A stretch of DNA of 64,000 nucleotides, from NCBI RefSeq assembly GCF_008831285.2, contig NC_045148.1, positions 16,780,802-16,844,801 on the forward strand. The letters run 5' to 3'. The DNA comes from Nymphaea colorata (lineage: Eukaryota > Streptophyta > Magnoliopsida > Nymphaeales > Nymphaeaceae). The notes under the pieces were generated by a model. That model worked only from the letters and a program-made list of their open reading frames with translations, ran no database searches and was not told the DNA's origin. The position numbers were made by a program, and so were the translations under genes. Shown piece after piece: positions 1 through 11,289 of this stretch. Positions within the stretch are counted from its first letter, which is position 1. Each line of letters opens with the position of its first letter.

Positions 1-890
1 CGGCCTCAGTGAGTTCTGGATTTATCTCCTTAAAAGCTTTTGATGTTTGATCCTCAAATGCCATCCTAAAGATTGTAAAGAAGTTAGATGAAATTTGAGA
101 CATTGTATATGGAAGTAATTTGCATTTGTCATTGTATTTTTGAAGGTATTAGACTTTGACATGAATTGACCCAATAGAGACAAGAGAAGAGTTTTGACAT
201 TGGGTTTGGACATGGACTTAGGGGCAAAGTAAAACATCACATGCGTCCAAACAAGCAGTTAATGAAAAATTGATAATGCAATTCCTAGGACTCTTGCCTA
301 TATGCATTATTTTGAAAATTGGTCTTCGAACCTATGGAAAATAAATGGGTAAATGGTTCTTTATTTATCTAAAATTTATGATATACCTATATACCAAATT
401 TATGGTACTAGCATTGACTCCTCCAAGGGTTTTCTAGATTTGGGCTCTCCATTTCTCCTTGTTCACCCATCGATATACCGGGACTATTGTCCGTTTCGGT
501 ACTAATGGGGGGACTTCTCAGTCCAATTGGGTGGTCCAGTTGTAAGGCTATATCTTGGACTAATGTCCTAGAAATAGCCCGGCAACATGATGACCGGGAT
601 ATGATATAGGTAAGGATTTGTTTTTCAAAATTCATGAGAAGATGCAAAATAGATGGCTCTATTGCATAGATTCTTAAGAGATGGATTTGAAATTTTGAGA
701 GCATACATGGGCTGCATACAATCCTTAAATTGAGGAGGGGTAGGATAAATTGAAATGAATGAGGTTCATGAAATTTCCTCAATGTACACTACATGACGGG
801 TCTTGATGTCCGACATTGGTGAAAATAACTCATATATGATCCAAATAAGTCTTTACACAAACAATGACGGGTCCCACCGGGCGTGCCATC
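1..890 (-). mobile_element. Internal leader of an LTR retrotransposon, partial
   Basis: This stretch lies on the internal side of the proposed LTR boundary at 890/891 and runs off the window. Reading leftward on the minus strand, it begins with a tRNA-complementary primer site and then enters sequence with no recognisable gag or pol domain. The short open frames on the minus strand (408-782 and 22-240) show no motif I recognise. A long non-coding leader before gag would fit the Tat/Ogre group of Ty3/Gypsy elements, which also have unusually long LTRs. The element class is inference. Confidence 0.4.
871..888 (-). other. Primer-binding site of the LTR retrotransposon
   Basis: On the minus strand this reads TGGCACGCCCGGTGGGAC. 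It begins with TGG, the complement of a tRNA CCA tail, and continues like the complement of a tRNA acceptor and T arm (plus strand ends ...CGTGCCA). It sits two bases from the proposed LTR end, as expected for a minus-strand element. I did not identify which tRNA it would pair with. Confidence 0.5.
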
Positions 891-3800
891 TGTTCGCACC
901 CCACTCCTTTTTCAAGGAGGTCGAAATGTGAGTCAGAAAAATTCTTTTAAAATTGGGTTTTGAGAAAATTTTCAAGAGAATGGGATCCGCTCGTCGGTAC
1001 GAGGTCCAACCGTTCCTGCCGCCTTTAATAGGGGTAATTAGACCAAGGACTAAGGATCATTTGGATCATATATGAGTTATTGATGTAAGTCCTATATGCT
1101 TATGCATTGAGGTTTTGGATTCAAGAACCGAAATTCATTTTTTTGAATAAATGAATTTGAATATTGGGGGTTTTCAAGTTGGTTTAAAAACCTTTGTTTT
1201 GGTGTTATTTGAAACACATAATTCTTGAGGATTTTTGAAGATTTGGAATTGAGTTCTTTGTTGTGAACTCTAGATGATGATGATCATCTTATGATAAAAA
1301 TTGATTTTGAACTTTTCTTTTGTCAAATCATGTGATTTGTAGAATTCATTCTTTTGAAAGAACATAGGTTCCAAATTGTTAGAAAACATGTTGTTTTTCA
1401 AATGCACTTTGGCCAAAAGATTATGAATGCATTGCTTGTGTTTTCTTTTGAAGTTAAGTGAGGTTTACAAATTCTCATTGCAATATGACTTGGTCACTTT
1501 TTGCAACTTAAATTTGAATCACTTAATTTCTTGAGAATGTGCATGTGGTGCCATTGATTTTGAGTGAAAGTGAATGCATGAAACGAGAATGGAAACTATA
1601 TGGAACATTCATTCTTCTCTCTCTCATAATCCCTCAAGATTCATTCATATGAAACATACATTCTTCACTCCCACATAATCTCTCAAAGTCCGTATTGCAC
1701 GTCATACAATCTATGCATGAAGATTGATTAAAATGTAGGACTTTCTCTATATGTGCTCATTATATGATTAAGCACATGAATTAGAGATGTAGTCCATAAG
1801 CTTGAGGCTTGACATAAAATTATCAAAATGGTGAAAATATATAAATGATGTCAAGTTAAATCTTTGAAATGGATGGGGGACATGGAGGACATCCACTTTT
1901 GTCTCAAAATAGTTAAAAATCAGACATTGTGTTGATTTAAATAGCTGAAAATTGTCGACATTGATTCCAATAAATATGTTGTTTCTTAGATGGAAATGAC
2001 AAGTCTTTCAAATAGATTCAAATTCCAGATTTGATAGTAATGAGATCGTCAACTCTTTTGGATGATTCTAGGATAGTTGGTATTTCAAATATGTAAACTT
2101 TGACATTCTTAAATCAATTCCTATGAAACATGATCTGATTTCAACAACATACATACATCTAACGTATGGATTTGCTGAAATTAAGTAAAAATGAAATGAA
2201 AATGATTCATAGTCTTGCACTAGGAAAATCAATAAAAATGGCCCATTTCCTTAAAAACCGATTTGAAAACATGTTCCAACCTGAGTTTAAGGAAGAAATG
2301 TAATTTTTGACAAGAAATCGGATACATATATGTACATATATAACAATGTATACATATACGTACCTTACTTTTCAAAATGAAATTTTATCAAGGGACCGCA
2401 TGACTCATGAATCATGATGATTTATGGCTGGGTTCTTTTATGTAGGAAGATTGAAAACTTGTTTCAAATCTTCCCTACTACCCTTGATTAATTAAATTGA
2501 AAGACATGAATCAAAATGACTGTGAATAAGAAAGAAAATAAAACAATACTCAAGCTTATTCGTCATCATTTCGCCATGCAGTGGTGGATCACATTCATAA
2601 AAACGTATCCATCCCTTATAGGCATTTTCATCATACCTGATGTAGCAAAATCACTCTCTCACCGTGGGATTCTCTCATAGTAGGGAGTTCAAAATGGTAT
2701 TAAGTTGATTCCTTTGAAAGGGACGTGGCCTTGGGGCCCATTTCAAAATTTGATACTTGGGTTCATATTTAAGAAAAACCGGCATATACATGCATTATGC
2801 ATTAACATGTACATTAAGCGTAGGTTTCCCTTAGCTGGACATCATTCCCAGCCGCAAGCAAATGAAAATAAACCCTCCCACAAATTGCTGGAATTAAAAT
2901 AAATCAACAATAAGCTAAATCAGAAGAGAAGTGAGTTAAGATCACCTACCTCGCGGTCGGTCTTGATGTTTGTCCTTCGTCTTCACTTGTTTTCTTACTC
3001 AAGCAATCCTAAGCAAGAATCCAACCGTGGATTCAAGCTTAGCAAAGCTAGAATAAGAAATAGCTTGCTTGCTGGAATTTGGAGTGGTAAAGAGGGCTTC
3101 TCACCACGAAAATCCTAAGTAAGGGTTCACTTAAGCACCTTAACTTAGCAAAATCAATGGGGAGAATAGAAGAAAGAGAAGAAGAGAATGGGAGAAAAAG
3201 GGGAAGGGGGCTTGGACGAACCTCTTCTCTCTTCCTTGGCTTCTCCCTCCTAGGTCCTTGGCTGCAGCAATTTGATAGAATGCTCCAAAATTTCGTCCCC
3301 CCCCTTGGTGGCCAAGGGGAGGTTTATATAGAGGAGGAGGTGGGTTCAACCACCTTCTTAACTCACCTTGGGAACTTGCTTAAGACCTTGGGGACTTGTA
3401 AAATGAGTTAAATAGACTTTAAAGGCTCTAATTCATCATTTCTCAGCCCATTTCCACGAGCTAGGTGGGTTGGGCTAGGTTTGGTCAACATGGGTTCAGA
3501 CCTACGTGACCATTTTGACCAAAATTTTGGACGAAAATACCCTTGCACAGGGTTTTGCCCTTATTTTGTACTATTTTTTTTTTGTTTGAAATCGAGCTTA
3601 TAAGGTTAAAACCTAGTTACTAAGCTCCAAATGCCATTGAATTATGATAATTAAATTTAAATTTTAATAAAATTTAAAAATTTTATCAAATTTGGATCGA
3701 AAAGGGTATTTTCGTCCAAAACTTGATTGAAAATGGATTTCAACTGAATCAAACTTTCACTTGAGAAATTCAATTTAAATTTGGTATTTGATTCATGCAT

Positions 3801-4705
3801 TTGACAAATTCAAATGTTTATTTGCCTTTCATAAACCAATTTATGCTTTTTAATCTTAAGTTGACCGCAGAAGGGCAAAATTGTCCAAATTGATCAATTT
3901 CGACCAATTGACCAAAGTCAAAGCTCATTTGCAAGTAGTTTGACTTTATTTGAGGTAATTTGATAAATTTGGGTCAAGAAAGCTCTTAATTGAGCTAAAT
4001 TGTACTTTGACTGAGTTTAGTCAAAGTGAGTTTGGTTCGGTCAAAGTCTATTTTCGTCCCTTAATTGGATCATGAGACAGACTTACGTTTTCACTGTGTT
4101 AAGCCCATGGTGACCGAACCTAGCTGGAATTGGCACCACATCTGAGTGCACCCGGGTCAAACCTACTTGGATTAAGTAGGTTAGGTGAGTTTGACCAGTC
4201 TAGTAATTGCTTCCTTGAAAATGATTTTTTTCTTTAAGGAGGACCTGGTTAAAGAAGAGAGAGAGACATAAATGTCTCTCTTTTCCTAGGTTTCTCCTTT
4301 ATTTCTTCTTGAAAATGACTTTTCTTCAATTAATTTGAGAGAAAATATTTATTTATTATTTTTTTGACATGGAGGGGGCATGGCCCCTGGGGGGCTCTTG
4401 ACCACACGGGCTAGGTGGGGCCCACACGTGGGTCCCACGTAGCATTTTAGACTGAATTAGATCCAATTCTTGGATCTAAGTCAAAATTTTCATTTTGCAA
4501 TTGGATTTGGATTTCAAATGACATTTGCAATTGAATTTGGACTCGTAATCCTGCATTGGGATTCGTGTATCGGGTTAAATTCACGATTTGAATCTAATTG
4601 TTCTTTAGATTCGAAATTGGCTTTGAAATTGCAAATTTTCACAATTCTTTTGTGAAATTTTCACATTGCTTCAATTTTGATGTGGAAAAATTTGGGGTGT
4701 TAACA
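891..4705 (-). repeat. Long terminal repeat (about 3.8 kb), minus orientation
   Basis: The two ends are imperfect inverted repeats with the TG...CA form of LTRs. On the plus strand it starts TGTTCGCACCCCA and ends TTTGGGGTGTTAACA. A primer-type site lies just outside the left end, and a TATA box in minus orientation lies at 3323-3330. That would give a U3 of about 1.4 kb and an R-U5 of about 2.4 kb. No long open frame is present. The partner LTR is outside the window, so the boundaries cannot be confirmed by comparison. LTRs this long are known mainly in Tat/Ogre-type Gypsy elements. Confidence 0.55.
3323..3330 (-). promoter_or_regulatory. TATA box of the LTR promoter
   Basis: The minus strand reads CTATATAAACC here, a good plant TATA box, followed by C/A-rich sequence where transcription could start. 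Its position inside the proposed LTR fits the U3/R boundary. No transcript evidence is available. Confidence 0.4.
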
Positions 4706-5925
4706 CAAGGCGTTGTTAGGGACCCATTCATTCCATAGATTGAGTCGTAGAGTAGGAAGGGCAGGTCGCCCCTCCCTCTGAGAAAGGCTCTTCTTGTCGG
4801 GTCTTCCGCTTCCAAGGCGAGATGGGGAGAGGAAGAGGTGGCAAGAAGAATGGAAAGGAAGGTCAGGTCAGGTTGATCAGTTCGCCTAAAAGGCTCTTTT
4901 GATGGTTGGGCCTCGGATTCGAAGAAGAAAATGCATCAATCTCTTTCTTCACTCGCTTGGCCTCTCTTATCTTTGAGATAGAGGAAAGATCGCCTTGTGG
5001 ACGATAGGATGCTCTGATGATAAGGATCAAGACATCCCAGTGTGGGGCCTTCCCTTCTCCGTGAGGACCGTTGGGGACTTTTTTCCGATGGAACAGGATC
5101 TGGAAGCCGATAGGATGTCAGAGGGCCTACTCTGTCATGTGGCTTGTTGCTCATGGCAGACCCGCTACAGATGAGAGGCGGAAAGAGAAAGGGGCCAACC
5201 AGGTGCCCGAGTTATCCAGCTTGTTACGCCCAGAAAAGCAGGGAGTGTAGCCTAAAATTCTTGCTACGACGCCTACTGCGTGCTATGCAAGCCTACATAG
5301 CTTAATCAACACTACTAGGATCCAGACCGGTCAGTGATAGATAGAGACTATGAATAGAGCACTGGTATAAAGCCTATACGGTCCCCCCGGGATCCTTGAA
5401 TGTTGACATTAGGTCTTCTCACCTAACTCCTTTCTCATTCTTCCATTCCTGAGGGCAAAAAATCCATCCTTCCCTCCCCATGGAACCTGTGGAGTCTTGA
5501 CCTTCTTCAGGCGCAAGTGTCCATTATTCTAAGCTCAAAACATTGAATCCTTTCCTGGCGTGTGGAGGGGACGGTAGCAACCTTCATCCGAGCAAACATA
5601 AGGAACCGGCATCATATAGCCGCCTTGCCTTGTGTGGTTTCTGTCCGGTCCGCATGGTAGTGACGTGCCATTGCTGCTCTGCATGGCGCTCCGGCAGGGC
5701 ATGATGCGACGATAGATGATGAGAGACTGATCGACCTTAGTAGCCTACAGGAGGGTAGCTTGCTTCCAAGCGCTAGCGAAGGAACCGAACCGCGACCCGG
5801 TTGGGAGACAGAGATCCTATTAAAGGTTAGGTGAGTGGTGGAGCCACATGGTGGCTGGTGTGTTAATGGTAGGACGGTCCCTAAGGCGCTGCAATCTCGT
5901 ATCAGTTGCCCACACCAGTCTCCCA
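4706..5925. other. Mitochondrial-like DNA (probable NUMT), non-coding
   Basis: Base composition changes abruptly from the AT-rich LTR to nearly balanced GC, then returns to AT-rich sequence near 5925. The wording of the sequence, for example the stretch with GCTTGCTTCCAAGCGCTAGC near 5758, looks to me like plant mitochondrial intergenic DNA. No mitochondrial gene is recognisable, and the open frames (4936-5154 and 5612-5989 minus) match nothing I know. The left edge abuts the LTR end, suggesting that the retrotransposon inserted beside or into it. The assignment is a judgement from composition, not a match. Confidence 0.4.
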
Positions 5926-6039
5926 AAATTAGTTTAATATATATGTCAATGTTTTGATATATTTGATTGTTATACATATAAGTGCTCAAAAAAAATTAAA
6001 GCTATTGAATGAGTGCTCCTACCAAAAAAAATTTCCGGT

Positions 6040-6335
6040 GCTAGTGAGTTAGGCCTGTTCAACTATAGGTATATATACGTGAAAAATGAATGATGGGAGT
6101 CGAACTCTTCCAGTTGACAGAGATCCGCTGAGTCAAGAGTGACGGCGAGGGATAATGTTCTGAAACATAGAACTAGATGCCCTCAAACTTCAATGAAAGG
6201 TAATCTAAGCACAGTTGGCAGAACTCAGACCCAAAAGTCCTTTTGGAACACAGATTTCTTTCCAATGAAACGTTTCCAGGAAATTTTTGCAATCAATATT
6301 TTTCCAAAGAAAATTAGTAGTCAAAATTAAACGGC
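6040..6335 (-). pseudogene. Relic of the upstream region of a secreted-protein (S) gene
   Basis: The segment GGGAGTCGAA, a short gap, then CAGAGATCCGCTGAGTCAAG and GTGACGGC matches the region about 70-140 bases upstream of the S2 start (near 23088-23140) and of S3 (near 41975-42030). A following match around ATTTCTTTCCAAT corresponds to 23260-23275. The coding part of this copy is missing. It marks a further, lost member of the family. Confidence 0.45.
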
Positions 6336-8201
6336 CATTGATGGTCCAACGTCTATCGATTTGATCCTATTTAGATAGCAAACTGAATTTATAATCCATT
6401 GTGCTTGTCTGGTACAAAATCCCAGTTTCCATGTTCCACAAAAAAGCACATTTATGTGGTCTTGGTGTTTGTTGTTTTGTAGAGCACGTAATTGGAAGGA
6501 CATTAGCGTCACAGGAATGTCAGCGTTACCACAGTTAGACGATCCCGGTCGTTTGGGCATCCTACTAGTCAATATCGGCCGGTGAACTTGCAAATTGGCC
6601 CAATCTCGTCAGAGGATTTAGAATTCTCTGCGCCATGATTGCAACCTTGGTGAGAATTTTGTTCCCACATCTTGAATTCAAACACGGCGGCCGCGAACTT
6701 TCGATAGTGCTGTTGCAGTACTTCTGTCAAAAGCTAAAAATTTGAGGAACAAGAGTAGTCTCTGATCACTCGTATTTGAGTGGTATGAGCTCGAGTTCTG
6801 CTTGTTTACTAAAATAGTCGGCTCGAACTCGATTTAGAGTTGAGCTTCAATGAGCTGAGCTCGAGTTGCTCAGTTCGTTGTTCACTCCTATTCAAAAGTA
6901 GTGATAACTAGTGCCTTCCATATCAAATTTGAAGATCTCTTTTAACTCTTATAGCATTGGATCATAAGGCATCTGTAAAGCAAAGCAGACCAACAATTTG
7001 AAAAATTTTAAAATGCAGAACCCAAAAGAAAATATGCTAATGAATAAAGGATTATTATGAGAACGGGGGAGAAGAGAAGAAGCTTAAAGCCCCTTCTGCC
7101 GAAGTCTATCCCACTGAACTCCTCCGGGAAAAGGAAAAAGTCTTCGGTTTCCTTATCTCTATATGCATATATTTGAGCGTTTCCATCCAAAAACATTTTA
7201 AGATACCAAGGGATTCCTTCTATACATTTGAAAAAGACTCTCCTTGATATTAAGATTTAATCTATGCGTCCGAATGAGAACATGGTTAAAAGTTAATATC
7301 TTTCATTATTATCGAGATGTCAAATTGTGGACTGGTGAAGAAAAAAAAAGAAGAAAAATGATCTAGTCTTCATAATTTATCATGCAACAGGTGACATGCA
7401 TTGAGACTCTACTTCGAAGCTTCCATAGCGCTCAATTTGGTCCATCTTCTGCGGTGCACCCTCAAAGGGCGGCCATAATGAGGAAAGCTCGCGAGCAACT
7501 TAACTGATAATATCTTCCACACACCCTCTCGTGTAATCGGTGGCCTTCAACAAATTTATTTAAGCGTCCATCTTGCAAACTGGCATTTTGTCAAACATTA
7601 AGATAGTGTGATTCAAACCGTACGTGCTATTTGTTAAATAAACTGCGTAGCTTGCAACAATGAAGCTATTTTTGTCATATCCACACACTCTCTCTCTCTC
7701 TCACACACACACACACATATTATAATTTGTGTGGTGAGTAAATAAGAAGGCCATGTGTAGCCAATTTAGATATCTAATTAATTTATCAGTACCAATATGG
7801 TCAAGGCCGTCTTCCTGTCCCCATCTTTTCTGCCGATCAACTTAGACCCAATGAAAGTTGAATTTCTGTCAATAATATCTTACATAAGCCAATGGCCCTG
7901 TATCAATCTGTATGACGGGCCATATATCCAACTTATAGATTCTTGATCTAAGCTGCTCAAATGAGTGAAGAATCGCAATGAGGACCACTTGGAGAGTCAA
8001 ACTTGGAGCGCTTGGCCTTTTATTTCTGCGGAAGATCCTGCATGAAAAGGACAACGCACAGCCAAGCCGAACGGACCAAAGCTCTGAGGCGCCCTTCACT
8101 AGCGCCTGCACCGAAGCGTCAGTAGTGGTTTGGTTTGCCATTCACCTATTGTTTGTTACAACTAATACTGCACAACTGGTGAGGGATGAGCGCTTTTTCT
8201 A
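6336..8201. other. Intergenic, no gene supported
   Basis: No open frame here carries a recognisable domain. It contains a short relic rich in GAGCTCGAG motifs (about 6775-6890) that resembles parts of the hAT-like MITE at 8210-8717, and a CT/CA microsatellite at 7689-7717. The overlapping opposite frames at 7869-8202 show no motif. Confidence 0.5.
7689..7717. repeat. (CT)n(CA)n microsatellite
   Basis: About six CT units are followed directly by about eight CA units. Confidence 0.9.
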
Positions 8202-8209
8202 GTTACAAT

Positions 8210-8717
8210 TAGGGCTGCACAACTAGTCGCCCAAATTTAGGCTCGACTTGAACTCGATCACAAAAATTTTACTCGAGCTTGATTCATCTATGAACTAGTC
8301 ATGCTTAAGTTTAAATTGATGCTCTAAATGTTAAACAAGCTGAATTCGAATTTGACTTGTTTAAAAACAGATTTGACTTGACTTGATGTGTTATAGATGA
8401 GAGATTTTCTATTGCTAATTTTTTTTAGAGGGGATATTTGGAAGCAAACTATGTGTATTCTTTGTTTTAATTTTTCGTTAGATGGTTGCTCATGGTTGAA
8501 TTAGTTAAAAAAAACAGCAAAATGAATTAACAAATTAAAAGAAAAGGGACATGTTAAGTTAACATAAATGAGTTAAGCAAATTGAGTTGGAGCTTGATGT
8601 TGTATCTTGGAGTCGAGCTCAAACTTGCCTATTCTCTGGAGCTCGACTCAAGTTCAAGCTGAGCTCGAGTTAAAGTATTTTGAGTTGTGTCGTAGTTGAC
8701 TCATGTGCAGCCCTCTC
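8210..8717. mobile_element. hAT-like MITE with 8-bp target duplication
   Basis: The left end reads TAGGGCTGCACA and the right end TGTGCAGCCCTCTC, so the termini are inverted repeats around GGGCTGCACA. GTTACAAT (8202-8209) and GTTACAAC (8718-8725) flank it as a 7/8 matching target duplication. The 8-bp duplication and the AGGGCTGCAC ends are typical of plant hAT non-autonomous elements. The interior is full of CTCGAGC/GCTCGAG motifs, has no coding potential, and is about 0.5 kb long. Confidence 0.75.
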
Positions 8718-8917
8718 GTTACAACCAATTTGTGGCCTGCCTTCTGTAACTCATTTTGGAAGCTTCTTTGACGTTTTCTTCGCCCTACTAAAGAGATGTC
8801 TGTTCACTGCGTCGCCAGTAAATCATCGGCAACATAACGTTTAACGATGTTTTTTGCTCAAAGAAGCCACATCAATGAAACTTCTACTAGTAAGTTGCCC
8901 TGCTTTTTTGATGTTTT

Positions 8918-9337
8918 TTACAGCCAATAATGAATTGGTGGGATTCTTATTGTGCAAGTATTCAGGTTGCCATAGATGACGCTTTTATCTACTACAGGCA
9001 TGAACTGGAATTTCAAATGGTGCTTGTGGGCTAGAGATCCATGCCGTAGACTCAAAATGTTGGCTTGGCTGAGTCTCCAAGGAAAGGTTACAGACACATG
9101 ACATGTTGAATCGGCGGGGGTTAATTTTCGCCTTCCTAGATGATCGAGCTTTGTGGCTGCGATGAAGAGACTATCGAACATGTATCTGTCTTGGAACTGT
9201 AACTTCATGCAGCGACTATACAGGAGGTTTGTGAAGTGACAGAAGTACTGTATTTGAGGAGAAACACACTCGTAAGGTTTCTGGTCGTCAAAAACCAAAA
9301 GTAGTTGTATGTTGTGGAGGAAATGGCTCTTCTCCAC
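8918..9337 (-). CDS. Hypothetical 139-residue open frame, weak support
   Basis: This is an open frame from ATG at 9337 on the same strand as S1 and about 270 bases beyond its stop. I recognise no domain. Its first part has a decayed homologue in the second S1-type block (about 44540-44650, minus), where shared words such as EKSH and LLYS can be read only with frame breaks. Conservation may simply follow from duplication of the whole block. It could be the downstream flank of S1 or the last exon of an unknown gene. Confidence 0.15.
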   Translation of the reverse strand: MEKSHFLHNIQLLLVFDDQKPYECVSPQIQYFCHFTNLLYSRCMKLQFQDRYMFDSLFIAATKLDHLGRRKLTPADSTCHVSVTFPWRLSQANILSLRHGSLAHKHHLKFQFMPVVDKSVIYGNLNTCTIRIPPIHYWL

Positions 9338-9609
9338 TTGGTGATATGGGCAGTCTTGCAGGAAATGATGCAGCCCATGGAAGGGTCAACATAAATGTTG
9401 CGAGGATCGTCACTCGATTCCTCTGTCAGTTGTGACTTAGCTTCCTGTCTTTTGATCTCTCAACACGGCATTTGCTTTTCCTTCCCAACTTCTTGTAGGG
9501 AGGGTGTAATCCCCAAAAACTAACTCTTTACATCCATTGAAATGTAGTACTATAATTATAAAAAGAGTTGCTGAAAAAACAAAATGCATTTCCAAGCAAG
9601 GGATGAAAA

Positions 9610-9963
9610 TCATAAGTGAACGGCATGGAAGAGAGGTGGCGGACTCTTTCTCCACCCGCGCCAATATGGGTGAGGGTTGGATACAGGCTTTGGAGGAGTA
9701 GGATATGGCTTCTTGCAAGACGACCATGGGTCATGCCCTACCACAGCTGCCTTACTATCCCTCATCTCTGCGTACTTCCTGCTGAATAATACTCCTCCAT
9801 CTTGCAGCCTGCCGATGACAACCTTCGTCCCCACTTTCCCGCTGCTGCCATGGTAGGGGTCATGCGTAGCTTCCCCTGATTCGGACATCGCTGGTGTAGA
9901 ATGACTCATTACAAATATGGCCGTGGCCATGAGCAATATGGACATGTTGAGCCTGCAACCCAT
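9610..9963 (-). CDS. S1: small secreted proline-rich protein, unknown family
   Basis: A 117-residue protein of no family I recognise. The start MGCRLNMSILLMATAIFVMS is a typical signal peptide, with predicted cleavage near residues 25-30. The mature part has a KVGTKVVIGR motif, then FSRKYAEMRD, DPWSSCKKPYP and a proline-rich tail (PTPPKP, NPHPY, SPPPL). I chose the ATG at 9963 rather than the upstream in-frame ATG at 10050 because MGC starts the S2 homologue and only this start places the hydrophobic segment at the N terminus. A TATA box lies about 50 bases upstream. Mature S1 has one cysteine, so it is not a cysteine-rich peptide. A secreted linear peptide or wall protein is the likely role. 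Related loci here are S2 (intact), S3, S4 and S5 (broken). Confidence 0.6.
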   Translation of the reverse strand: MGCRLNMSILLMATAIFVMSHSTPAMSESGEATHDPYHGSSGKVGTKVVIGRLQDGGVLFSRKYAEMRDSKAAVVGHDPWSSCKKPYPTPPKPVSNPHPYWRGWRKSPPPLFHAVHL

Positions 9964-10009
9964 CTTGAGAGGGAGAAAAGAAGGTTGGGCCGATATACTC
10001 AAGTGTACG

Positions 10010-10017
10010 TATATATA
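10010..10017 (-). promoter_or_regulatory. TATA box of S1
   Basis: The minus strand reads TTCTATATATACG, ending 46 bases before the S1 ATG at 9963. This implies a short 5' leader of about 20 bases. Confidence 0.5.
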
Positions 10018-10633
10018 GAAGATAAATCGAAGGCAGGAGTCCACTCCCATGCATAGTCACAATTATCTTTTTTTTCTTATAATAGTCATAATCAGTGGTC
10101 ACATTTGGGAAAAACAAAATTTACCCTATGTAAAAATTCTTCAAAGTCTTGTTGAGTCCCTAGCTGTGCAAGTTTTGGAAATACTCCGACGAAAAATTTC
10201 TGGCTTATCATATTTTCATCCTTCATTTGGTTTAAAATGACCCATGATGGCATACGAATATTTTCGGAAAAGATAGAAACGCCCACTTGAAACTTATGAG
10301 AGCTGCTCCTGAGTTTCTGATAAACTGGTTTCAAACCAGAAGCTGTTCTGATAACTTGGAAGGAGAAACAGAAGGTAGAATTAGGAGGCTACAAGGCTGT
10401 CGGTCATTCCTATGATCTGTTTGTTGAGGATAAATATAGACGCGTTGCGTTCTGTTTGTGTGGTTAGCAGCGTTTTGCAAGGCACGACAGAATAGAAGTC
10501 GTGGTTGTACTGCAAGCAGAAATAGATGTACTACATGAAATGGTTTTCCTTAGGAGCTGGGGCCTTAGAACTCGGTAACTTGACCAGGAAAGATCAAAGA
10601 AAACAGAGTTGTACAAGATTAGCCGCCATTAAT
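10018..10633. repeat. Upstream flank of S1, duplicated at 47.3-47.7 kb
   Basis: No gene. From about 10270 to 10510 it matches 47455-47720, for example GAGTTTCTGATAA against GAATTTCTGATAA, and a shared stretch AACTTGGAAGGAGAAACAGA versus GATTTGGAAGGAGAAACAGA. It therefore belongs to the same duplicated block as S1 and S4. The Copia-3 left LTR begins at 10634. Confidence 0.6.
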
Positions 10634-11267
10634 TGATGAAAACAAAGACAAATGACAGGTGAGATCCAAACCCGTATTTATGCATAGAAAATCCGGCAGA
10701 TTCTCGACCTCCAAAATGATTCTCAATAATAAACTTGATAAAGTATACTTAATAAGAACTTAATAACCAAAAGAAAATAGCTCACAAAGTGTGCTAAAAC
10801 CTAATCATTGGAAATATTGAAATGGAAACTATTTATTCATAAAACTGGATATTACAAAGGAGGACTCAAGAAAACTCACATCGGCTCACATAGTGAGCTA
10901 AAACACCCAACCCCTTTGCAGCACACACTTGAAACTTCAACACTCGGACTCACGAAGTGAACACACGAGCTAACACTCACCAGCTCACAAATGGAGCACA
11001 CACTCAACTCACAAAGGGAGCACCCAAGATCACTCAACCTGATTTTTCTATTTCACACACTCAAAATGCCCATCATACCCTATTGATAGGGAGAGGAAGT
11101 CGGTGGTGGATGCTTCCACCTATTTCTTCACCTAGTTTATTTTATTTTTTATTATTTCTTTTTACTTTTTGTAATCATTACATTTGGCCACCAACTTAAG
11201 AGAGCAGGCTCCTTGCCTCTTGGGTCTTCTCGACTCTTCCTAATAGAGTCGGTGATGATTCTCTAAA
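10634..11267 (-). repeat. Copia-3 left LTR (3' LTR)
   Basis: It aligns along its length with 14224-14865, sharing TTCTCAATAATAAACTTGAT and the repeated ACTCACAAAGNGAGCAC motifs. It lacks about ten bases near its outer end, and the exact outer boundary is uncertain. Confidence 0.8.
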
Positions 11268-11289
11268 TCTCCCCCTCATTACCGTCTCT

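Noticed and set aside
871-888. A full tRNA gene at the tRNA-like sequence
   Set aside because: Only the 3' acceptor-like part is present, in the position and strand of a primer site; no cloverleaf or anticodon arm precedes it.
5612-5989. 125-codon minus-strand frame
   Set aside because: It crosses the edge of the mitochondrial-like segment and has no domain; it is probably chance in GC-richer DNA.
9437-9734. Two further minus-strand frames overlapping the end of S1
   Set aside because: They are out-of-frame readings of S1 and its 3' flank with no conserved motif.
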